NCBI RefSeq assembly: GCF_964355755.1
Contig: NC_092677.1
Span: 3,293,001-3,353,000 of the forward strand
Source of the DNA: Antedon mediterranea
Lineage: Eukaryota > Echinodermata > Crinoidea > Comatulida > Antedonidae
DNA length: 60,000 nt
Reading direction: 5' to 3'
The notes below the pieces were generated by a model that was given only the letters and a program-made list of their open reading frames with translations, ran no database searches and was not told the origin of the DNA. Position 1 is the stretch's first letter; each line of letters opens with the position of its first letter. This document shows positions 49,601 through 60,000 of this stretch, in pieces. The position numbers were made by a program, and so were the translations under genes.

Positions 49601-52600
49601 GACAGAGCTTAAGAGGGTAGCCACCATCCTATGTGTCTTTAATTTGTTCTTTTATGATAGTGTAGACAGAGCTTAAGAGGGTAGCCACCATCTCATGTGT
49701 CTTTCATTTGTTCTTTTATGATAGTGTAGACAGAGCTTAAGAGGGTAGCCACCATCTCATGTGTCTTTAATTTGTTCTTTTATGATAGTGTAGACAGAGC
49801 TTAAGAGGGTAGCCACCATCCCATGTGTCTTTCATTTGTTCTTTTATATATTTCATCTGTTTATTACTTTTTACAAATTAAAGAATTGAATGATTGAAAG
49901 CGGCATTTTAGGTTGGTTTTAACCAATTTAAAGGTTATAATTTGGTAATGATTTCGTTAATAATTGCTAATACACAAACTAGATTAAATATTTACCTGAT
50001 TTTCTTCCAGTTGTGGCCATATCTTCAGCTTTTACCAACAGATAATATTTATCATCGGTCTCGCGGTCAAGATTGGCGTTTGAACGGACTTCGATTCTTC
50101 CGATGATGGGTTCGATCTGAAAGAGATCTCGACCGTCTTTTCCATCGGATGGTAGGTCTGACGGAGGAATTTGCTCGAAGGAATATTGGTTGTTGGAATG
50201 CTGCTGTGAATCTTTATCGGATGCGGTCATTCTCATTACAAAGCGATCTGACAATTATATAAAATTTGTATAAGGATTTTGGTAAAGGTTTTTGTTATTG
50301 TGGCATTTATTTTTACTAAAATGATTGTAAATAAATAAACAAATTATTTAATTAAGACACAAATAAATACATTGTATATAAATAATTGCATTATTAACAA
50401 ACCAATTGGAGTGAGAGTTAGTAATATCATCTTATTTTTTTACAAATACTGTACCTTAACAATATAAATTTTAATATGTAATCTTAAGCTCTGTCCACAC
50501 TATAAAACTAGTTTGACAAAAAAAAGTGTAATGTGCCCAAATATGGTAGTGATATGTCCAAATATGGTAGTGGTATGACATCATAATGTCCATATATGGG
50601 CATAGCACATTTTTTTGTTGTCACATAAAGTTTTATAGTGTAGACAGAGCTTAAGATTACACATTAAAATTTATATTACAGCACAGTATTTGTAAAGAAA
50701 TAAGATGATTACTATCATGTTTGAAAAGGATAATGGTGTACATACTTGAAGGGGGATTTCCCTCTTCTACATGCCCTTCATACCGCGCTTCATTGAACTC
50801 CGGTCCGTTATCGTTAATATCTTGCACGACAATTCTAATGTCGGTGTAACCGCTTCTTCCAGCGCCATTCTCATCAGTTGCGACCGCCAAAAACCTCCAC
50901 TCTGTTTTATACTCGTAATCTAAAGTCTGCAACACGTAGATATCACCAGTGTTTTCACGTATTATGAAGTAATCACTGTCTTCGCCCTCCAGACCGTATC
51001 TGATGGCGCTTGCAGGACCGACAGAACCTTCATCCTTATCTTCGGCGGTTACCTGTACAACAAAAACATTTGGAATTGTATGTTTCACATTTGATATTTT
51101 TATCTTTTATTTATGTATTTAACTATTGACGATGTACATACTTATTTTATTAGAAGTGAAAAGAATGAAACTTAATATATAATTTAAAAAAGCATATAAG
51201 AAATGAAACAAAACAAAAACAGCAATTTCGATTGCAAACAAACGTTTGTAATACAGTATGTTTACAATGTTACAATTTTTCTCTGTAAGGTGAGTGTATC
51301 TCACAAAAAAAAACACATTTTTAAATGGGCCAAGAACAGGGCTGAAAGTAATTGAGCCTTCTCCAATATAAGACCAATTTCGAACAACTTTGCCACTTTG
51401 CTGTTGAAAACTAAATGCTATAAAAAGGACAGGACTTACTTTTAATACGAAAATTTCTTGATTATCATCATTTTCCTCTAATATTTCGGCTCTATACAAT
51501 TCCTGATTAAATTCAGGGTCTATATCGTTCACGTTTTCCACAGTAATCACTACAGTGGCCGTAGTTTCGTGTTTTCCATCTGTGGCGACGTAGTCGAGTT
51601 CGTAACTGGTTATTGTCTCGTAGTCCAATGACGACGCTACTTTGATTCGACCCGTGTGCGCTTCTACTTCAAATACGGCACTTTGATATGGTTGGTTGCC
51701 AGGTTGTGTTCTACCACCCGCAATTAAATAGTTTAGCCTTCCACCTGTAGATAATATTATGCAAATTACAACAATTTGTAAATTATCAAGTGATGAATCT
51801 TATTTATGGAAAAGGGTTTCATAAACCACCTCATGAAAAAAATAAAAAAATATTGGGGATTCAAATATTAAAGATTTTGTCCCAACAAATAATTTTCTCA
51901 TTTTTTTTGTTAAATATGCCATTTTGATGTTCCATAATCATAATTCACCCTGAAAAAAATTATTTACATAAAAAAATGTAATTTAAAGCAAAAATAGTTA
52001 AATTGGCTGCCAGCCAAATAGCTTTTTTTGGTTGAATTTAACCGTTTGGTTTATTGTAAGTTACATTTTTTTTCTGCAGAAGTCTTTAACTTTATTAAAC
52101 TACAAAATGGCCTATTCAAAATCTGATTTGATTAATCTTCAATTTTTTTGGGGGACAACATCTTTAACAAAAATCAGAATACATGATTCCTCAGTGGATA
52201 TGCAATCTCTTTTGTTTATCATCATTGCCTTCTTCTCCTCCTTTCTCCTTACCTTCATCAGCATCTGTTCCAGTGATGGTAGCAATGCTGGTTCCAATCT
52301 TGACATCTTCTTGCACCGTTTCTGTATACCTTGTTTCACTAAACTCTGGTCTGTTGTCGTTCTCGTCAATGATGGCAATCCTTACGGCTACCGTGGCTGA
52401 TTAAAAGAAAACGATAATGTACATTTGAATAGTGCCATCATTCCAGCAATCAATGATCACGGCGCTGTGGACTTGTTACATTTTCAACTACATGCGTCTC
52501 CTCGAAGGGTCGTGTCAGGTCTCTCTCAACTGTCCACAACAATAACGTTTATCACAAACAGTGTGCGCATGGTGGGAAGGGTTTTGGAGGAAATGTCACA

Positions 52601-55600
52601 ACGAGCATGTGTATGATTTGTTGTTTGTACGCATGCGTCATGACGTTTGCTCTCAAACCCTTCCCATCATACATTGTGCAATGTCGTTCCTCGCAAAGTT
52701 AAGCTAATTGCAATAAAGCTTATGGCTGGGTGTGAACTAGTACACCGTCAAAAAAGGTGACTTGTACAAGTTTCTTTATAGTGCGCATAAATATTTTGTG
52801 CCATGCAATATTTCGATCTATCCATACAATTAGGTGGTATATTGCATGTTCAGATTTTTGTAAAAACTTAGAAATTTATTAAATTATTATTTTATTTTAA
52901 TATCTCATCCCTATATACTACAATTGGAAACAGAAAACAGACAGATATCATATATTTGTACCTGTATTACTCTCTCCTTGCGTTACACTTGGGATGGCCG
53001 AAGGGGCCGAGTCTTCTGCGGTGATGTAGATTACGTAGCTGGATGTTTCTTCACGATCGAAGTTGGCGTTTGTTGTGATTATTCCATTGGTTGGATCAAT
53101 TACAAAGTCATTGTTAATCAACGTGTTTCCTGGTCCGGGTGTTTGACTGTACGAGATCTACAATGAAGCACATTATGCAGTACAATTACATTTACAAGTT
53201 TGGTCCAGACATTATTTTCGACTCAGAAAAATGGGCGGACATGTTGGTGCAATGCAGGCAAGAATGCTGGGGCAAACAGCTACAAATCTTCAGGAATCCA
53301 TAAATAATTATTATTTAATAAAAATGCATTATAAATATCTACATTGAAAAAAATATAGTAACTGCAGTATAATAATTTTGACCCGATGACCCAAACACCA
53401 AAAATAATGAGAAAATACAAAATAGTAATGATAAATGAAATGATGCTTAAGTATGAAGCTAAGCCATTACTGTAGTTACTGAAGCTCTGTCTACACTATC
53501 AATTTGACAAAAAAAGTGTGATGGTGCCCAAATATAGTAGTGATATGAAATCATGTCCACATTCCACATATGGACACATCACATTTTTGTGAACTTTGAT
53601 AGTGTAGACAGAGCTTTAGGTAAGCTTTTAATGGGTAATCATACACGTTGCAGTGACTGCCTCACAACTTTTTTGAAACAAACAAAAATATTGTTTACTG
53701 CAGTTCAACAAAATACCGAATTATAATTAACTTAAGTAAAACGATAAAAGGATATTTACCCGTTGGAAATTTGGTTCAGTGTCGTCGTCCTCGGCCATAA
53801 CTTGGATCACCATGTGGTTCGTATCTTGGTAGTCTCCCTCTGCAATGTTTGCGTAGTAGCCCTTTGATAGAACAAACTCTGGTTGTTTGTCGTTTACGTC
53901 AATCACGTTCACATTGACAACAATGAAACTTTCTTGATTTAAGTCCTGCGCCTTAATACGTAGTTCATACCTAAAGTTGAAAAATTGATATTTTATCTTC
54001 TGGTATTCTGTCTTCTGTTTAGTTCACATGAGGACGGAACACAAGTACTATACAGTACATACATGCATGACAAAGTAAGAAATTACTTGGGTTGCGCTTA
54101 CATACTAGTGGGAATCAAGCCAATAGTAAAGCTTTATCTACACTATCAAACTTTATGTTATTATCAAAAAATGTGCACATATATGGACATGATGATGTCA
54201 TATCACTACCATATTTAGGCATATCGGTACTAATTTGGGCATATCGCTACCATATTTGTGTATATCACTACCATATTTGGGCACATACTTTTTCTTTTGT
54301 CAAACTAGTTTCATAATGTAGACAGAGCTTTAAGTGAGACTCCTTAACTTACTCCTAACTAATTTGGCCAGCCTAGCCCCATATGATTTCATTAACCATT
54401 TTGGCTAGATGAATAGTTGGGTATAAAAGCCTATTATAATCTAGCACACAAGGCATTAGTTGGGCTAGCTCTGTAATGATATTTACCAAAGTATTAAATA
54501 ATTATTGATATTAATTCATCAGTCATTACCGCACCTTGTGGTTTCCTCGTAATCCAAGCTATCCGAGACGAACACATTTCCGTCAATGTCGATTTTAAAT
54601 TTAACTGGATTGTTCGTCTCTTTAGTTTCACCGGACACAATGTCGTAGGTTATCGTGGTTCCATCTGAGGCTGTAGCTGGTGAATTAAAAATAGTGGTGA
54701 GAACGCCAATGTCTTCTCTGACGTCAACATCGGGGTGCGGGTTTGTCGTAAATTCTGGTGGGTCCAGTCGTGCATCAGTGAACACGACCTCAACGGTTGT
54801 TTGACTGACATGCTGATTGTTATCTGTGACTGTAACTCTTAACTGTACGTCCTATGAAAAAAAAGGTAGAAAACCGTTATGATGATTTATACAAAGTGGG
54901 TACATTTTTGTAAATTATATTATGTTTCATAACGTTTATTTATAGACTCTTAAAAGAGGAAAGAAAAAACTAAGGAAAGTGAAAGGCAGATGCCCGTAAA
55001 GATGATAAATAACCCCTTGTTTGGGCGAGCCTTAAAAAGAAATGAAAATAAATTGAAAAAAAAAGAGTACTTGAGAAAAAAAAAAAAAGGTAAAATAAAT
55101 ATAGACTGGATGGTAAACAGAACATGATAAGATCAACAAATCAAAAGTCAAGGCTACAATCGGAAATGTTAGAATTCACTTTAAAGAGTAGTTTCGGGTC
55201 TTATTATAAAATGTTTTATTAAGTATAATGTTGATACAGCTCCACTTATTTTCTTGTCGCAAGGGGCTACATTATATCAATATTATGTAATGTGTACTTA
55301 CAGTATCTGGATAGTCCTGTAAACTTGACTTCACCTTGACGACACCGTTTGGTTCAACCATAAAATAATCGTTTTCGTCGCCTAATGAAAATGTTAACCC
55401 TAATCTCTCGTCCTCTTCATCCGGATCAAATGCTTCCATACGTACCACTACTTCACCAACTGCAGCGTCTCTGGCCAAAGTTGCTAGAATAAAAAACACA
55501 AAATTAGATTTAGTTTATTATTTTACTGAATTCTCTGCACTGTATCTCCACATAATAATGACATAATTATCATAGGCAAATTCTGTAACTTGGTATCATA

Positions 55601-58600
55601 TATGTATCACATGTGATGTCTGTATTTAAAAGTAAGGTCAAGCTTATGGCCTATGATACAACATCACATGTGATACGTATGTGACACTGTATTACATAAT
55701 TTGCCTATGATACAGGCTTCATATGTGGTACGTATGTGACACTGTATTATATAATTTGCCTATGATACTAGAATTATACAGATTCAAGAATTGGCTAGAG
55801 AATCTGCAAATGTTACACTTGATTGATTTCACTGTTTTTGCAAAACCAATCATGCATAGAATTTACAGATGCTACACTTGGTTGGTTTTTCATGAATAAA
55901 TTAACTAAAACGGCAAACTTACTTGCGTAAGACAAAGCTTGCGGATAGACATCATTCTGATCTCCCACAACAACCGTGAATTGACAGATTCCGGTCAGCT
56001 TGTTTTTACCGCCATCTTCAGCGAGCACAGATAAAGAAAACATGTCGATATCCTCCCGGTCCAAGATCTTATTTGTTTTGAGAACACCAGTCACGGGATC
56101 AATGAAGAAATAATTCTTTTTTGTCTTTTCTTCAACAATTCTGTACGTAACTTCACCGTTTGAGCCTTTATCTGCATCTGTGGCTACAACCTAGAGCATA
56201 GATTAACAAAATTAGTGGTTAAGCATTCTTAGCATTGTTTATGCAATGTGAAGCAAAATGGGGGCATGCTATACTACACAAATAATGAATGTTTATGAGT
56301 TGAATGGTGAGAATATTTCAAGATTGAATTGACTCCGCCCATTAAATAACAACTGAAATATTCTCTCAATTAAAAAATTATTGATAACTTATTTGTTGTT
56401 AACATAAACAAAACAATCATACATACGTTTATAACTTCCGAAGTTCGTTCTCCGTTTTCATCAACGACGGGTTTATATGTATCACAATCGGGAAAGGTTG
56501 GCGTATTGTCATTGATATCATTCACAACGATAACAACTGTTGCGTTTGACACGTTTATGATGTTAGGACTTTGCGAACAACACGCATCATCATCTTGGGC
56601 TAATATCGTTATCGTGTAAGAAGCTTCGGTAAGCATACCGGTGATTGATGATCGACTGACGACGCCTATAAACAAAACAAAATTAATTCAAAAAATTGAT
56701 TAAAATGTCTATGGCGATTCCATTCATAACCAATATGAAATGGGCTGTTTTTAAAGTTTTTATTTAAGTTGGATTTTCTATTTACCTGTGTAAGTGTCTA
56801 CTTTAAACAGTTCGTATCCAACGCCTTCTCGTTGGATTTCAAAGGTAAGGCCGTCACCATCGGGATCCGTAGCATAGACATTATTGATCTTATAATTTGG
56901 TGGTGCGTTCTCATCAACTTGGAACGAATATGTCGATTGCGAGAACACGGGACTGACGTCGTTTACGTTGGTCATGTAAACACGAATGGTGGCCGTACTC
57001 GTGGAACCGCCGAGGTCCGTGGCAGTCACGACAAAAGCATATCGATTTGATTCTATCTCGTAGTCCAATGGACCACTGGGGTAAACATATCCTTCTTTGT
57101 TTACCCAGAAAGGTACATCACTTGGGGTCGTAAATAAAACTTTACCATAAACGACGCCATCTTGGTCCTCCACGGTAACTGAAAAGGTTTTAATACAAAA
57201 ATAAATTGATTTTGTGTATCATTTAAAGCCTTGTTCACACTACACTAAATTGAAAATGTTTTGTGCAAGATTCACAACAAAGACATTCGGTGGTAGTTAC
57301 TGTGTTTTATTTTAGCCACACTTTGGTACAGTCACATGACAGTTCATATTTAACCTTTGACTTTAATAAAAAAAATGTTTGTACATTTTTTCTTGTGCCT
57401 GGATGGAAATGAGTGACACAATCCAACCTTGCAAGGCACTTGTTATATTATTTATGATGGTTTTAACAATAATGATATATCAAAAGCTTTTGAGTTTTTC
57501 AATAGACAGGCCAAAAAAAAAGTTTTGACAAGAGCAACAGCGTTTCTTGAACCAGGAAATAATGTACACCTTTATATCCAACAGTTTAACTAGGGCAAGG
57601 TGACAGGATGAGCACATTCTTAACCGCAAACACTGTCCTGATTGGTCAGAATATTACAAAAGGGCGGGGCTTAATGATCTATTTTGTTATCTCACCTTTG
57701 CCAACACTCCTTGTTGTTGGGTTACTTTCACTGATATCATTGAACGCGTAAATAACCTGACTGAACTGCGGAGTATGGTCATTCACATCCGTGACGTTCA
57801 CAAAAACCTAACAAAAAAAAGGAAGAAATATAATAAATGATTGTTTTGTATGGTATTAGTAGTGCATAGGTTATCACAATCCCACTGCCTAGCATGGTGA
57901 TATCAGAGGATGAGATTCAGAGAACATACCACTTTATTTGTAGGGGTGTTTAAAGATAAGATTGATGGTTTGTCTACTGTACACTATCAAACTAGTTTGA
58001 CAAAAAAAGTCTGATGTGCCCAAATATGGTAGTGTTATGCTTAAATATGGTAGTGTTATTGTTAAGCTTAAATATGGTAGTGTTATTACATCATCATGTC
58101 TATATGGGCACATAAAGTTTGATAGTGTAGAGAGATATATTTCACTGTCATTGGATAAGATTAATACATTCTGAAAAGTGGAGACATTATGTCTGGGCAT
58201 CCTACATTATAATTGAACATTTTATCTTAAAATAGCCCTAGTTATCAAATAAAGACATTCTTTAAAAAGTCTGAAACCATAGGGACTCGCAAAACAGGGA
58301 CTGTCATACTCATCCCATAAAGATGCAGGAAGGTGATCCCAGAGGATGGAGGAGTTTTCTCTACAGACAAATTTTGCTAAAAAGCCACATCATTGTACTA
58401 GAAAAGAAAACAAACCTCGCAATAGCCACTGCCGATTACGTCTTCTGCCCGAATCCTAAGTTTGTACCCATTGCGAACCTCTCTGTCAACAACCGATGTT
58501 AAAGATATCATGCCGTTCCCGTTGATGGAAAAAAGATTTCCCTCGGGTTGTTCCGCAATGGAGTACGACACTGTACCAGTCCTCTCAAATGATTTCGCCT

Positions 58601-59219
58601 TTACTGTCAACAATCTACAAGACAAAATCAATTTATTAATTTAGCAAACTGCCAAAGAGGAAACCATGGACCAAACGGAACATCTTAATAAAATCAATAA
58701 ACACATCATAGAAAGAAAAGGAAATAAAATTCATGTAAAGAAATCTATCAAAATAAATAAAACTAGTATAAAAAAAACCACCAGTACAGTAGACCCTTCT
58801 TTTGTTCACATAATTAAAAAACATTGTGATATATATTTTTTTCCATCTTGTATGTATGTTTTGTTAATGGCACAAGTATATACTTTCTAGGTGACATTTG
58901 TATTTATTTGCAAATAAATACAAATGTTTTAAGATTGATTGATGTTTTAATAAAGTGATTTTGATTACAAAAAGTGATACGTACGTTCTCGGGCTGGAAC
59001 CTTCGACCACTTCAACATTGTAAACTTCTTGCGTAAATTGAGGAACACGGTCTCCAAACACTATCAGGATATCAGCGTAAGATATCATGTCTGTCCCGGT
59101 TTCTTTGGCCGACACCGTCAGTGTAATCTCATCGATTCCTGTAAGACTCTGTCCTTGTGGAAAGTTTGTGAACACCTCTCCAGTTGTTTCATCTATTCTA
59201 AAGACATCTCCAGCCGTGT
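34366..59219 (-). CDS. Gene B: type III classical cadherin paralog, 5' end outside window, 29 exons
   Basis: Tandem paralog of gene A. Exons in transcript order: 58985-59219, 58416-58614, 57696-57807, 56786-57178, 56427-56665, 55923-56190, 55302-55483, 54535-54851, 53760-53970, 52962-53157, 52253-52396, 51440-51744, 50746-51052, 49996-50247, 45603-45856, 45225-45460, 44475-44872, 43785-43979, 42546-42676, 41979-42377, 41496-41764, 40989-41334, 40731-40852, 39975-40294, 39527-39705, 37041-37480, 36225-36430, 35656-35898, 34366-34607. All introns are GT-AG and all phases match those of gene A. Total is 7340 nt, or 2446 residues plus stop. The first visible exon begins with two bases of a split codon (phase 1 acceptor) and equals A exon 3, so only about 190 N-terminal residues should be missing. 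Order: EC repeats, linker domain, EGF, LG1, EGF, LG2, Cys-rich segment, membrane span, canonical catenin-binding tail. Confidence 0.92.
34760..35511. repeat. 81-bp minisatellite, nine units plus a partial one
   Basis: Units begin at 34760, 34841, 34922, 35003, 35084, 35165, 35246, 35327 and 35408, with a partial at 35489. Unit motifs: TGTCTCCTTAATAGAGGTGT, CCCTTTAATATGGGTTGGCT, GTGGTGTTATAGCATATATG and CATTCATTTCACAAG. Because 81 is divisible by three and the unit has no stop, the array reads as a 269-codon frame on the plus strand (34718-35527). It lies in the last intron of gene B. Confidence 0.95.
35656..36430 (-). CDS. Gene B Cys-rich stalk, membrane span, p120-catenin region
   Basis: Exon 36225-36430 has a six-cysteine stalk ([12 protein letters not shown] to GEGIC) that does not match a clean EGF, unlike the standard EGF at this place in gene A. 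It is followed by [17 protein letters not shown]. Exon 35656-35898 continues the span (ILVLIFILY), then basic QRNMRQRK, then [16 protein letters not shown], the p120-catenin site. Donor GTGAGT and acceptor CATACAG join in phase 1, the same as in gene A. Confidence 0.9.
35968..36180 (+). mobile_element. tRNA-derived SINE, copy d, divergent
   Basis: Head GGAGCTGTAGCTTGGTTGTT, B-box-like AGGTTCAATCC, and the same tail as copy c (GTTGCTCGCTGTTGGATG). It lies in the gene B intron before the last-but-one exon. Confidence 0.75.
37041..40294 (-). CDS. Gene B second EGF and laminin-G 2 (equivalent to A exons 27-30)
   Basis: Exons 39975-40294, 39527-39705 and 37041-37480. They encode the end of LG1 with an EGF ([11 protein letters not shown] to [12 protein letters not shown]) and then LG2 with [30 protein letters not shown] and GCMNDPRI. 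The 440-nt exon merges A exons 29 and 30. Bases 39527-39680 and 37317-37480 are nearly identical to gene A. The intron between the last two exons (37481-39526) holds a nested transposon. Confidence 0.9.
37548..39450. mobile_element. Non-autonomous pogo/Tigger-type DNA transposon, about 1.9 kb
   Basis: Terminal inverted repeats CAGTCAACTCTCCCAATACC and GGTATTGGGAGAGTTGACTG, flanked by TA on both sides (37546-37547 and 39451-39452), the target duplication of the Tc1/mariner/pogo group. Subterminal CCGGAC motifs repeat inside. No transposase frame is visible. It occupies most of a gene B intron and itself carries a second element. Confidence 0.85.
38021..38653. mobile_element. Nested hAT-like MITE inside the pogo-type element
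   Basis: Inverted ends CAGGGAGTTGTTAACACGTT with CACTGCCA, and TGGCAGTCAATGTGTTAACA with ACTCCCTG. The flanks GTTTTTAG and GTTTTTTAG look like an 8-bp target duplication with one extra T. The interior has ACGTATTTATACGTC-type palindromes. The CAGGG start and 8-bp duplication suggest hAT; an older piggyBac-like origin is possible. Confidence 0.7.
40569..40698. mobile_element. Short pogo-type MITE (gene B intron)
   Basis: Left end TA-CAGTAAAACAACTATTAAGG with GACACC. The right part has GTGTCCTTAATAGAGGGTGT and GGGTTCTACTCTA, an imperfect inverted match. Its right part matches the unit of the array at 34760-35511. Confidence 0.65.
40731..43979 (-). CDS. Gene B linker domain, first EGF and laminin-G 1 (equivalent to A exons 21-26)
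   Basis: Exons 43785-43979, 42546-42676, 41979-42377, 41496-41764, 40989-41334 and 40731-40852. The first completes the preceding EC repeat ([12 protein letters not shown]). Next come the Pro/Asp connector [10 protein letters not shown], the linker block ([41 protein letters not shown]), an EGF ([12 protein letters not shown] to [12 protein letters not shown]) and LG1 ([26 protein letters not shown]). Protein similarity to A is high here, but third-codon positions differ widely, in contrast to LG2. Confidence 0.9.
40888..40975. mobile_element. MITE family B fragment (gene B intron)
   Basis: GACATCACATGTGATACATA followed by GTGACAATGTATTACAGAAT and CCTACGATACT. Further fragments lie at 13322-13380 and 59262-59372. 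Confidence 0.65.
42720..43770. repeat. AT-rich tandem array with a 64-bp unit (right part) and degenerate left part
   Basis: From about 43140 the unit ACATACTAAACTAATTATAA, CACATGCAACCAATAGTAAC, TTATTTAAACTAGGTTATAG, TTTA repeats about ten times at 64 bp. The left part (42720-43140) is an irregular run of AACTAATAGTAACC-type units. It fills a gene B intron (42677-43784). Confidence 0.9.
44475..59219 (-). CDS. Gene B EC-repeat block (equivalent to A exons 3-20)
   Basis: Seventeen exons encode the EC rod. Linkers include [99 protein letters not shown] and DINDECPSF. Several exons have exactly the same length as in gene A (144, 305 and 254 nt), while others differ by a few codons. The coding sequence is clearly diverged from A, so the duplication is not recent. 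The exon at 44475-44872 fuses what are two exons in A. The intron between 45856 and 49996 is about 4.1 kb, mostly one minisatellite. Confidence 0.9.
46003..46216. mobile_element. MITE family A copy from which the adjacent minisatellite springs
   Basis: Left end AAAGCTCTGACTACACTATC; the interior has about five 21-bp units around AAATATGGTAGTGATATGCC; right end GATAGTGTAGACAGAGCTTA. The right terminus continues directly into the 64-bp array, whose unit begins with this same terminus. Confidence 0.9.
46196..49846. repeat. 64-bp minisatellite, 57 units, seeded by a MITE end
   Basis: Unit: TGATAGTGTAGACAGAGCTT, then AAGAGGGTAGCCACCATC, YCATGTGTCTTTMATTTGTT and CTTTTA. The total of 3651 bp equals 57 x 64 plus one 3-bp insertion near 47035. 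Units vary mainly at two sites (TCATG/CCATG and CTTTCATTT/CTTTAATTT). The CTTTAATTT form is almost absent from the left part and common on the right. The array fills most of a 4.1-kb gene B intron. Confidence 0.95.
50440..50695. mobile_element. MITE family A copy inside a longer palindrome
   Basis: Core about 50483-50655 with ends CTTAAGCTCTGTCCACAC and GTGTAGACAGAGCTTAAG. Outside the core, the left arm ACAAATACTGTACC ... AATATAAATTTTAATATGTA is mirrored on the right by TACACATTAAAATTTATATT and ACAGTATTTGT. The inverted repeat therefore extends about 45 bp beyond each usual terminus. It lies in a gene B intron. Confidence 0.8.
53480..53617. mobile_element. MITE family A copy (gene B intron)
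   Basis: GAAGCTCTGTCTACACTATC at the left and CTTTGATAGTGTAGACAGAG at the right; shortened interior with TAGTGATATGAAATCATGTC. Confidence 0.85.
54128..54332. mobile_element. MITE family A copy with internal unit expansion (gene B intron)
   Basis: AAAGCTTTATCTACACTATC to AATGTAGACAGAGCTTTA, with three to four units of the type CATATCRCTACCATATTTG inside. Confidence 0.82.
55591..55776. mobile_element. MITE family B, rearranged copy (gene B intron)
   Basis: Repeated arms: ACATCACATGTGATACGTAT, GTGACACTGTATTACATAAT and TTTGCCTATGATAC, the last two arms partly duplicated in tandem. Confidence 0.7.
57966..58136. mobile_element. MITE family A copy (gene B intron)
   Basis: Left ACACTATCAAACTAGTTTGA and right AAAGTTTGATAGTGTAGAG; interior AAATATGGTAGTGTTAT units. 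The outermost few bases are mutated. Confidence 0.8.
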
Positions 59220-60000
59220 CTGCAAAAAAGAAAAAAACTTCATACATTCGGCAAATTCTATATACATTATCACATGTGTTTCACATATGATGCCTGTATC
59301 ATGGACCCTAACATTACCGAACCTAAACCTTCTATGTGATACACATATGATTCTGTATTATGGATGAAGATACAGCATTGAAAATCATGTGGTATGAATA
59401 TTGTTGCTACCCTATTATAAATTTCATTAACCCAGTAAAATTTTTTTATCTTCTTTGTAAAACTTGCAAACTACAGTATACCTTTACAAACAATTACTCG
59501 GTAAAGAAATTCTTTAAATTCACTTTAATATTTCTTTAAAAAAAAAAAGATTAACTCAACAGCGAATAACTTAATATTTATGTAACGGCTACACTTAATA
59601 ATTCATTCAAGCCTCCACAATGAGGCTATAAATCACGTCAAGACAGATTTTACGAGCATGAACACGCTTTAACGTTAATGTAAAATTTCATTGTTATAAA
59701 CCAAAAAATGTTCCTACATATACCGTCGTAACATCCATTTATTTTTGTTTTCAGAATTAACATTATCTTAAATCTTAAAAAGTTGAAGTTTCATATGGAT
59801 ATTGAGACACTGAGCCGTGTTTTATCGTCAATAAGTGGCGCCTTAAGTCTCGAGGGAGTAATGCTATCTCATCTTAAATTTCCGTGCTCTGTAGTAATTT
59901 GATGATGGTACTCTACTCTACGCTTCAGTGCATCTTTGCACAGTGTGTGTAAATATATTAATGAATTAAAATCATGAATATAGAAATTGTAATCTTATTT
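59220..60000. other. Gene B intron, running off the window
   Basis: The equivalent of A exon 2 is not found here, so this is intronic. It contains a fragment of MITE family B (59262-59372) and otherwise AT-rich sequence. The remaining N-terminal exons of gene B should lie beyond 60000. Confidence 0.7.

Noticed and set aside
46196-49846. CRISPR-like array
   Set aside because: Units are contiguous 64-bp tandem repeats with no unique spacers, in an intron of an animal gene.
2030-59219. One very long gene instead of two
   Set aside because: Both sets have their own terminal catenin-binding exon with stop codon, and gene A has its own signal peptide with an in-frame upstream stop.
2030-59219. 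Two haplotypes of one gene misassembled in tandem
   Set aside because: EC repeats and silent sites differ far too much, intron positions differ, and repeats in the introns are unrelated.

Overview
The window is animal nuclear DNA: AT-rich, intron-dense, with many short dispersed repeats and GT-AG introns. It holds two large genes in head-to-tail tandem, both on the minus strand. Both encode type III (invertebrate, DN-/G-cadherin-like) classical cadherins: a long row of extracellular cadherin (EC) repeats, a non-chordate linker domain, EGF-like and laminin-G (LG) modules, one membrane span and a catenin-binding tail. This architecture and the repeat landscape fit an invertebrate deuterostome, most likely an echinoderm. 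That placement is inference; the class cannot be fixed from the sequence alone.

Gene A (30310 down to 2030) is complete. I resolved 33 coding exons by hand from splice signals and reading phase; they join into one open frame of 7824 nt (2607 residues plus stop). Gene B (59219 down to 34366, running off the right edge) has 29 exons in the window, joining into 7340 nt (2446 residues plus stop). It lacks only the equivalents of gene A exons 1-2. The B stop codon lies about 4 kb upstream of the A start.

The paralogs align exon for exon, many with identical lengths, but differ in informative ways. Gene A has two introns that B lacks (A exons 19+20 and 29+30 are single exons in B). Two stretches of the second LG domain are nearly identical at the DNA level while neighbouring exons are diverged, which suggests gene conversion. 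A decayed copy of A exon 28 sits in the next intron. The catenin-binding tail of B is canonical while that of A has changed.

Introns and spacers are full of non-autonomous elements. The main one is a family with ends near AAGCTCTGTCTACAC (about 13 copies), often carrying CArG-box sequences; one copy ends a few bases after the gene A stop codon. Other features are several further fold-back families, tRNA-derived SINEs, a nested transposon of about 1.9 kb, and three tandem arrays. Two of the arrays (57 x 64 bp and 9 x 81 bp) appear to have grown from transposon ends. I found no bacterial genes, rRNA, CRISPR or convincing functional tRNA.
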